Below, in pieces: positions 27,508 to 36,500 of a DNA stretch of 64,000 bases. Positions within the stretch are counted from its first letter, which is position 1. Each line of letters begins with the position of its first letter. Under the pieces are notes generated by a model, which was not told the origin of the DNA, did not search any database, and saw nothing but the letters and a program-made list of their open reading frames with translations. The stretch is taken from NCBI RefSeq assembly GCF_024749285.1, contig NZ_CP087196.1, forward strand, positions 4,774,001 to 4,838,000, given 5' to 3'. Source of the stretch: Pseudomonas sp. B21-015 (GTDB taxonomy: Bacteria; Pseudomonadota; Gammaproteobacteria; Pseudomonadales; Pseudomonadaceae). Both the position numbers and the translations under genes were made by a program.

Positions 27508-30441
27508 ATGGATATCCAATCCGCCGCGTTGAACGAATTTTTTGTGCTGTATCCCGTAATCATCCAGGGTTGGGTGTCCCCGGTAAAACCTGCCGACATC
27601 GCTCACGGCGGCATTCCCAAAGCCCTTTACGACGGCCAGGCCCAGGGCCTTGAATGCCTGGTCGATCCCTGGACCGAGCTGCAGCTGCGCTCCTGGATCA
27701 TGGCGGCCGATGATCGCGTGGATTTGTATGTCAACGGCGATCCCACCCCCGTGACCGGCAAGACTATCGCTTCGGGGGAGGAGCAACTGCGCGTGCGTCT
27801 GTACCTGCCGCACGGTTACCTGATGCAGGGCGTCAACCGGCTGCATTACAAAGTCACCCGACCCGGTGGCAACGTCGAACCGTCTCGGGATTTGAATGTG
27901 TTGTACCACCTGCGGCCTGCGGACAACCTGGATCTGGTGATCCCGGCCGACGTGCTCAAGGATGGCGTCAGCGCCGCACGGGCGGCGCAAGGGGTAGAGT
28001 TCGGGTTCACCTATGCCAACCGGCGCAACCATGACCGCATCGAATTTCTGCTGGGCGACACCCAGGTCAGGTTCGACGTTCCCGACGGCACCGCGCCGAT
28101 CACCCACACACTGTTCACCGACACGTTCCAGAAGGCGGGCGACAACCCGAGTGCTGTGGCCGAGTTCTATGTCGTCGACCAGTTGGGCAACCGGGTCAAA
28201 TCCCCGGAGAAGCGGCTGGACATTCATCTCGACCGACTGGACCTGTCGGCCCCGACCGTCAAGGGCCAGACCGGTACCAACTTCAGCCCGACCCAGCCGG
28301 AAGTCCGGGTGCTGGTGCCGCAGGGCTCATTGTTGCCCAGCGACAAGCTGAGCGTGATCTGGAAAGGTGCCACCGATGTACCAGCGGGGTCATACCCCAG
28401 CCCGCAACGTTTGGTCAGTGCCGGGCTGGAAATTGCGGTGCCCCGTTCGGTGCTGGCCTACAGCCTGACCAAAACCGTCACCGTCACCTATGTCATCGAA
28501 CGCAACGGCAAACTCTCCCCTTCACTGCCCCTGAATCTGAACATTCTTGCGCTGCCGGCGACGGCGCTGACCCCGCCGAAGATCGTCGAGGCTGACGCCA
28601 ACAACTTTTTGGACGTGATGGCGCAGGGCAGCAAAAACGCGACCATTCACGCTCTGCTCCACACGCTGATCGAAGCGGGCCAGCCATGCTGGTTGAGTCT
28701 GGAAGGCAAGAAGGCGGACGGCACGGCGCACAACCTGGCGCTGTGGAACGGCCTCCCGGCCCAGGTCAACACCACCTGGATCAACCAGGGATTCTGGCCC
28801 GCCGCGCTGGCCAACAGCTATCTCAAGCAACTCGGGCACGGCACCACGCTGACGATCAAGTTCAAGGTGTCGCTGGACAAGAGCAACAACCCGGCCACGG
28901 CCACGGTGTTTCCGGATCGCACCTATACCATCAAGGCCGTGGAGCTGGTGGTGCCGACCCTCGACAACGTATTGGACGCCGGCAACAAGGAAGTGCTGCA
29001 GGGCGGGCTCACCGTGAGCACCACGCTGAAGCTGAAGGGCACCGCCGCCAAGGGTCAGCCCGTCGAGATTTTCGACGGCAGCGGCGCGAGCGCGGTATCC
29101 AAGGGCACGGTGAGCGCCAACCCGACGACAGGGATTTGGGAACACACGATCACCGTTCCGGTGGGCGGTCGCCGCTTGTATGCCCAGTCGCGGTATCACC
29201 CCACCTCCGTTTATTCCAACGTGCGCACCCTGACCGTGACGGCGGTGGTTGCACCGACTATTTCCTCAGTCAAAGGCTCCCCGAGCGGGGTCGAGATCCC
29301 CAATGGCGGCACCACCGTCGAAACCAGCGTGACCCTGACCGGCACCGCGAGCAAGGGGCAGTCCGTCGAGATCTTCGACGGCAGCGGCGCGAGCGCGGTG
29401 TCCAAGGGTACGGCGACTGCCCATCCGACGACGGGGGACTGGGAGCGCACGATCACCGTGCCGGTGGGTGGTCGCCGCTTGTATGCCAAATCGCTGTATC
29501 ACAGCACCGCGACCTACTCCAATGTGCACCTGTTGACGGTGGTCGCCGTCGTGTCGCCGACCATCACCTCAGTGAAGGGCGGCTCCGCCAGCGGCCCCGA
29601 GATTCCCAATGGCACCTCCACCACCGCGACCACGTTCGTGTTCACTGGTAAGGCGAGCGCCAATCAGAAGATCGAACTGCGTGACAAGGGCGCAGAGAAA
29701 GCCACGATCCCCGTTGGCCCGACAGGCAATTACTCGCATACCCTCACCGACCAGGCGCAGGGGGATCACAGCTACACGGTTAAAGCGACTTACGGGGCGT
29801 TGCCGGAATCAGCGGCCCGGACGTTGAAGGTAGTGGCAGGACTGTCTGCCGGTAATGATAGAACGCTTGTTCTTTCCGGCTTCATTGTTGCCCAAGATCG
29901 CGCACCAAGAAACTTTCCAGCAGCCGCTATCTTTACGCAACAAGCAAGTGGCGGCCTGAGCCCATACAAGAGTTACACGTCGAACAATCCGAGCGTCGCC
30001 AGTGTGACAAACCAAGGTACAGTCACCTGCAAAGCCAATGGAACTGCGACCATTACCGTTACGGATTCCGCCAATGCCACAGCAAGTTACATTGTGCAGG
30101 TCAGCGGAATCAAAACCATGCTTAGAAATGACGCTACCTGGCGCACATGGCCAGAAGCCTATAACTACTGCCAAGCCAGGGGCGGCCGCTTAGCCACACT
30201 GAGCCAAATGCAGGCGTTCTATAACCTCTATGCCCGAGAAGGAGGGAATGTCGCAGCGTTACTGGGGTGGCCGCTCATACAAAATCACCCCAGTGCGTTG
30301 TTTGGCGCTTGGGTGGCGGATGGGGGTGGAGGTTCACATTATTTTTTCAACCTTACCGGAACTCTGGCCCACGGCTATAACGCTCCATATGGTCCCCATG
30401 GTGACGGCTATAGACGACCGGCGTTGTGCCTGATTGGTTGA
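27508..30441 (+). CDS. Large Ig-like modular protein with Big_2 and C-type-lectin-like tip, copy 3
   Basis: 977 residues from ATG 27508 (AGGAG six bases upstream). It shares the N-terminal 500-odd residues with copy 2, then carries two near-identical 101-residue modules (anchor VEIFDGSGASAVSKGT; DNA period 303 bp from 29071 to 29374), a module shared with copy 2 (SVKGGSASGPEIPNGTST), a Big_2-like bacterial Ig domain (SNNPSVASVTNQGTV, about 830-870), and a C-terminal domain (WRTWPEAYNYCQARGGRLAT...RRPALCLIG) resembling the C-type-lectin-like tip of invasin/intimin proteins, with two cysteines placed to form a disulphide. No signal peptide is visible. Likely an adhesin or receptor-binding protein; export route unknown. 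Confidence 0.78.
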   Translation: MDIQSAALNEFFVLYPVIIQGWVSPVKPADIAHGGIPKALYDGQAQGLECLVDPWTELQLRSWIMAADDRVDLYVNGDPTPVTGKTIASGEEQLRVRLYLPHGYLMQGVNRLHYKVTRPGGNVEPSRDLNVLYHLRPADNLDLVIPADVLKDGVSAARAAQGVEFGFTYANRRNHDRIEFLLGDTQVRFDVPDGTAPITHTLFTDTFQKAGDNPSAVAEFYVVDQLGNRVKSPEKRLDIHLDRLDLSAPTVKGQTGTNFSPTQPEVRVLVPQGSLLPSDKLSVIWKGATDVPAGSYPSPQRLVSAGLEIAVPRSVLAYSLTKTVTVTYVIERNGKLSPSLPLNLNILALPATALTPPKIVEADANNFLDVMAQGSKNATIHALLHTLIEAGQPCWLSLEGKKADGTAHNLALWNGLPAQVNTTWINQGFWPAALANSYLKQLGHGTTLTIKFKVSLDKSNNPATATVFPDRTYTIKAVELVVPTLDNVLDAGNKEVLQGGLTVSTTLKLKGTAAKGQPVEIFDGSGASAVSKGTVSANPTTGIWEHTITVPVGGRRLYAQSRYHPTSVYSNVRTLTVTAVVAPTISSVKGSPSGVEIPNGGTTVETSVTLTGTASKGQSVEIFDGSGASAVSKGTATAHPTTGDWERTITVPVGGRRLYAKSLYHSTATYSNVHLLTVVAVVSPTITSVKGGSASGPEIPNGTSTTATTFVFTGKASANQKIELRDKGAEKATIPVGPTGNYSHTLTDQAQGDHSYTVKATYGALPESAARTLKVVAGLSAGNDRTLVLSGFIVAQDRAPRNFPAAAIFTQQASGGLSPYKSYTSNNPSVASVTNQGTVTCKANGTATITVTDSANATASYIVQVSGIKTMLRNDATWRTWPEAYNYCQARGGRLATLSQMQAFYNLYAREGGNVAALLGWPLIQNHPSALFGAWVADGGGGSHYFFNLTGTLAHGYNAPYGPHGDGYRRPALCLIG

Positions 30442-30490
30442 GTATCAGCCAACCACTCTATCGACTGGAAGTCTATGTAACAGCCCATAG

Positions 30491-30528
30491 AAAACCCGCC
30501 CTCCCGTTTAACCGGGAGGGCGGGTTTT
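30491..30528. terminator. Bidirectional terminator between Ig-like copy 3 and lapA
   Basis: Perfect 16-bp stem (AAAACCCGCCCTCCCG and complement) with a six-base loop, flanked by A and T tracts, so it can end transcription of both convergent genes. Confidence 0.92.
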
Positions 30529-30546
30529 GTCTTTTCAGCTGTCAGT

Positions 30547-33500
30547 TCACACGGTATCCACCTTCAACGAATGGTCATTGAGCATGCCATTGATGATGGT
30601 CGCCGTGTCGTGGCCACCCGCAACCACGCCACCCGCCCCCGGCGTGACGCCGTAGTGACTGGCCAGGTTCACACCGGCCAGGTCGATGGTCTGGCTCGGC
30701 GTGGCGCCGGCCATGGCGCTGACGTCGATGCTGGTGACCAGTGAAGCGCCGCTGCCGGTGACTTTGAAGTGCAGGTAGTCATCCAGCGATGCCGCGGTGC
30801 CGTTTTCCCCTTGCAGCAGTTGCGACAAGTCGAGTTTATCCGCGCCTGGGGTGAAGTCGGTGATGACGTCGTGGCCGCTGTTGCCTTTGAGCCACTCGAA
30901 CGTGTCGGCACCGCTGCCGCCGGTGAGGGTGTTGTTGCCCAGGCCACCGATCAGGAAGTCGTCGCCGCCCCCGCCGTTGAGCACGTCGTTACCCAAACCG
31001 CCGTTGATGACGTTGCTGTTGTTGTCGCCCGTGAGGCTGTCGTTGAAGTTCGAGCCGGTGAGGTTTTCGATGCCGGTCAGGGTGTCGGTGCCGGCACCAA
31101 CAGTGTTTTGCGCGGCGAGCTGGCTCAGGTCGACGGTGACCCCGGCGGTGGCATGGGCATAGCTCGCGGTGTCGTTGCCGGTGCCGCCATCGAGCAAGTC
31201 GTTGCCCGCGCCACTGAACAGCAGGTCATTGCCGGCGCCACCGTGCATTTCGTTGTTGCCGGAACCTGCGGTGAGCACGTCGTTGCCGTCGCCGGCATTG
31301 ATGACGTTGTTGCCGGTGCCCGCCACCAGCACGTCATCGCCCGAAGTACCGGTCAGCGTATGGCCGTCCTGGTAGGTGATGTTCACTGCCGCGCTGTCGC
31401 TGCCACCGTGGTTGTCGTTGGCGGTGTAGGTGCCGTGGAAGTCCGGGGTGCTGTCGTGGGCTCCGGCATAGTTGACGGTCATGGTCAGCTGGTAGTTTTC
31501 CGCCCCCTTCCCGCTGTTGCCCGGCCCGCCGTCGTCGATGTTGGTGATGTGGATCTGGTACGTGCCGTCCGCCGTGGCGGTGATGGTCTGGCCGTCGGCG
31601 AGAGCAGTGTAAGCACCGCCGTTGACCGAGTACTCCATGGTGACGTGGCCGGCTGCCAGGTTGTGGTCCAGGTTGAGGGTTTCACCTTGTTTGAGGTTGA
31701 CGGTGATGCGGTCCTCATCGTTGGTATTGTTGGCATTGACCGACCCCAGTGCCCCGCTGACCACCAGCACCGCCGTCATGGCCGCGGTGTTGGCGACGAA
31801 TGCGCTGCGGGCGATGGTCACGGCCCGGACGTTGTTGCCGGTGAAGCTGAAGTTCGCGTTGGTGCCGGTAAAGTCCGCGCCCTTGGCCGTCCAGCCGGTG
31901 TTGAAGGTGGTCGGCGACGCGGTGAGCGGGTCGCCATTGACGTCGGTGTCGTTGGCCAGCAGCAGCTCGCCCGGCAGTACGATATTGCCCGACAGCACGT
32001 TGGTGATGACGTGGTCATCGACTGCCACCGGTGGCGTGTTCGCAATCACGTTGACCGTCAGTGTCGAGCTGGTGAGGTCGCCGTCGTTGTCGCTGGCGGT
32101 GAAGCCGATGTTTTCGGTGATCGTCACGGCCGTGGTTTTCTGCGAGGTATAGGTGTACTCGCCAGTGTCGAGGTTCACCAACAACGTGCCGCTGTTATTG
32201 GTGGCGATGCTCAGGGTGTTGTCGGCGGTATTGAAGGTGCCATGGTTGGCGCCGCCGCTGAAGTTCAGCGAGCCCTGATTGCTGTTGCCTTTCGGGTCAT
32301 AGGTGTAGGTGGTGCCGTCGATCGTGAGGGATTTGATGAATCCGCCATCGGCGCCGAACGTACCGCCCTCGCCCAGCAGCGAACCGGTGACCGGCGCGCC
32401 TTGCACGGTGCCCGAGAGCACCGAGTTGAGTTGATTGAGGTCGGTCACCACCACGGCGTTGGTGTCGGTGTGCGTGCTGCCGTCATAGGCCACGGGATCG
32501 AGGCTGACGTTATTGACGCCACTGCCCAGGCCGATGGCGTAGTTCTTGATGCCATTGGCGTCGAGGAAGGCTTTGAGCGCGATCTCGTCCGCGCTGCCGA
32601 TGTCGCCTTCGTTGGGTTTGCCATCGGAGAAGAAGTAGCCAACGTTCTGCGCCCCGGTGAGTTTGCCCGAGGTGTCGAACGCGGTTTGCATGGTTGCCAC
32701 GGCCGCGTCGTAGTTGGTACCGCCGCCCGCCGTCAGCGTGGCGATGAGCGACTTGGCTGTCGCCACATCGACCCAGATCGACGTCTGGTCGGAGGCGCTG
32801 CTGCTGAAGGTGACGATCTGTACCTTCACGTCGCCGAGGTTGTCGTACTTGTCGAGCAATGCGCTGATCGCCTGCTTGGCCAGCTCCAGTCGCGACAGGC
32901 CCGATACGCCGGAGGGGTCGTCCATGCTGCCGGACACGTCGATCACCAGCAGCAGGTTGGAGTCGATCTGCACCGCAGACACCGAACGGTCCGAGGCGAC
33001 GGCTTTGGGCACGTCATCGACAATGCTGACCACAAGCGTGCCGGTGGTGCTGTTGCCCACCGAATCGGTGGCTGCGTAGGTGAAGCTTTCGTTCAGGGTG
33101 TTCGCGCCGTCGTTGGCGTTCGGCGAGGTTTTCGGCGCCGAGGTCAGGGTGTAGGTGTAGGAGCCATCGGGGTTGAGCAGGATTTGCCCGTAGGTTCCGG
33201 TGGCGTTGCCGACCAGGGTGTAAGTGATCGCGCCAGTGGCACCGGTGACGGAGCCGACCAACGTCCCCGAGCCGGTCTCTCCCGTGTTGCCAGGCTCGCT
33301 GCCGATGACCGTGCCCGCCGCCAGATCCTGCCCATCCTTGGTCAAGTCCAGGGCTTTCTCGTAGATGGTTACGTCGGTATCGGTGGTCGCTACGAGGCAG
33401 CTGTTGGACACGTCGATGGTGAGGGTGGTGGTGCTTTCATCGCCGTCGGCATCGCGTACGGTGTAGGTGAACACATCCGTGGCGCCCGGCTCGCCGACCG

Positions 33501-36500
33501 AGTTCGGGTTGCTGTGGTACACGGCGTTGCCGCTCGCACCCAGTGTGAGATAGCCGTAGGTGCCGTTGATTTGCGCGTTCAAGCCACCGATGGCCGAAGT
33601 CGAGGTGTCGCTGCCGGCACGCACGCCGACCACTGCACCACCCAAGGCCGGGCCGTCAGCACCGAGCACATCGTTGCCCAGCACATTCCCGCTGACCGTC
33701 CCGCCCTCCACCACCGAGACAACATCGACGTGAGCGGTGGGCACGTCATCGACGATGTTGATCTCGATGGTATTGGTGACACTGTTGCCCAACGAATCGG
33801 TGGCCTGATAGGTGAAGCTTTCACTCAGGGTGTTCGGCCCATCGTTGGCGTGAGGCGTGGTCGTGGGTGCCGAGGTCAGGGTGTAGGTGTAACTGCCTTC
33901 CGGATTGAGCAGGATCTGCCCGTAGGTTCCGGTCGCGCTGCCGACCAGGGTGTAAGTGATCGCGCCGGCGCCGCCGGTGACGGAACCGGCCAGCGTACCG
34001 GAGCCGGTTTCGCCGGCGTTACCGGGATCACTGCCGGTGACCGTGCCCGCTGCCAGGTCTTGGCCGTCCCTGGTCAAATCCAGGGCTTTTTCGAGTACCG
34101 TCACATCGCTATCCGTGGCTGCTACGAGGCAGCTGTTGGACACGTCGATGGTGAGGGTGGTGGTGCTTTCATCGCCGTCGGCATCGCGTACGGTGTAGGT
34201 GAACACATCCGTGGCGCCCGGCTCGCCGACCGAGTTCGGGTTGCTGTGGTACACGGCGTTGCCGCTCGCATCCAGCGTGAGATAGCCGTAGGTGCCGTTG
34301 ATTTGCGCGTTCAGGCCACCGATGGCCGAGGTCGAGGTGTCGCTGCCGGCACGCACGCCCACCACCGCGCCACCCGACGCCGGGCCGTCAGCGCCGAGCA
34401 CATCGTTGTGCAGCACATTACCGCTGACCGTACCGCCCTCTACCACCGAGACTGAATCGCAGTGAGCCGTCGGCACGTCATCGACGATGTTGATCACGAT
34501 GGTGCTGGTGACGCTGTTGCCCAGAGAATCGGTAGCTTGATAGGTGAAGCTTTCGCTCAGGGTGTTCGGCCCGTCGTTGGCATGGGGGGTGGTCGCGGGG
34601 GCCGAGGTCAGGGTGTAGGTATAGGAACCGTCCGGGTTGATCAGGATTTGTCCGTAGCTCCCGGTAGCACTGCCGACCAGGGTGTAGGTGATCCCGCCAG
34701 TGGCGCCGGTGACGGAGCCGACCAAGGTGCCGCTGGCGGTTTCACCGGTGTTGCCCGGTTCGCTGCCGGTGACAGTGCCCGCTGCCAGGTCCTGGCCGTC
34801 CTTGGTCAGATCCAGCGCGTTTTCGTGAACCGTCACGTCGTTATCGGTGGTCGCGACGAGGGTGCAGTTGGACACGTCGATGGTGATGGTGGTGGTGCTT
34901 TCATCGCCGTCGGCATCGCGCACGGTGTAGGTGAAAACGTCGGTAGCGCCAGGGTCGTTCACGGCATTTGGATTGCTGTGATAAACCGCGTTGCCGTTGG
35001 TATCCAGGGTCAGGTAGCCGTAGGTGCCGTTGATTTGACTGTTCAAGCCACCGATGGCCGAAGTCGAGGTGTCGCTACCGGCACGCACACCGACCACCGC
35101 GCCCCCCAAGGCCGGGCCATCAGCACCGCCGATGTCGTTGCCCAGCACGTTGCCCGAGACCGTCGCGCCCTCGGCCACCGTGGCGTGGTCAGGGTTGGCG
35201 GTGGGCAAGTCGTCGACGATGTTGACGTTGATCTGGCCCAACGCCGTGCTGCCGTCGACGTCGGTGGCGACGACGTTAAGGTTCTCGGTGATGCTGTTGG
35301 TGCCATCGGCGTTCGGGTGGGTTTCGTTATCCACCAGGGTGTAGCTGTAGCTGACCACGCCGGTCGCACTGTCGTAACCGGTGATGGTCAGCGTACTGCC
35401 GAGGGGAGTGACAATCGATTGCGGGAAACCTGCGGCCACACCACCGGAGACCACCGCGATGCCACCCACGGTCAGGGTTTGCAAACCGTCGAGCGCGGTG
35501 ACGCTGAAGGTGCCGCTCTGGGTCAGGGCCGGTGGGTTGGGGCTGGTGCCGTCGCTGAGGTTTTTTTCGTAAACAGTGAGTTCGCCGCCGTTGACGTTCA
35601 GGCCATCGAGGGTCACCGGGTCATCGTTGTTACGGATGTTCAGCACCAGCGTCGCGGTGCTGGTATCGCCATCGGAGTCGGTGAGGGTGTAGACGAAGTT
35701 CTCGGTGCCGTTGCCACCGCCATGCAAGGCTTCGAAATCGGCATCGCTGGTGTTCAGGGTGTAGGTGTACGTGCCGTTGGCGTTGAGCACCAAGGTGCCG
35801 TAAGTCCCATTGAACGTGCCTCCAATGATCGGCCCGCTGTCGGGGCCGGTGGCAATGCGGTCGGCACCCTGAATGTCGTTGGGCAGCACGCTGCCGGTCA
35901 GGGTCAGCAGAGTTTCCGACGCGGTATGGGCGTTGCTGTCGTCCACGGCCCGAGGCAGGTCATCGTAGATTTTCACATCAAGATTGCCATTGGCGGTGGT
36001 GCCGTTGTCGTCCACCACGGTTACCGTAAATTGTTCGGAGAGACTGTTGATGCCGCTGGCATTCGGATGGGTTTCGTTATCCACCAGGGTGTAGCTGTAG
36101 CTGACCACGCCGGACGCGCTGTCGTAACCGGTGATGGTCAACGTGTTGCCGAGGGGCGTGACGGTCGATTGCGGGAAGCCCGCCGATACACCGCCGACCA
36201 CTACGTTGATTCCGCCGACGCTGAGGGTTTGCACGCCGTCCAGCGCAGTCATGCTGAACGTGCCGCTTTGGGTCAGCGCCGATGCATCGGGGTTGCTGCC
36301 GTCGCCAAGGTTTTTCTCGTGGACGATCAGCTCGCCACCTTCGGCATTCAGGCCACCGATGATCACCGGGTCGTCGTTGTTGTGAATCTGCAGCACCAGG
36401 TTCGCGGTGCTGGTATCGCCATCGGCGTCCGTCAGGGTGTAGGTGAAGGTTTCCGTGGCGCTGCCACCGCCATGCAAGGCCTTGAAGTCGGCATCGCTGG

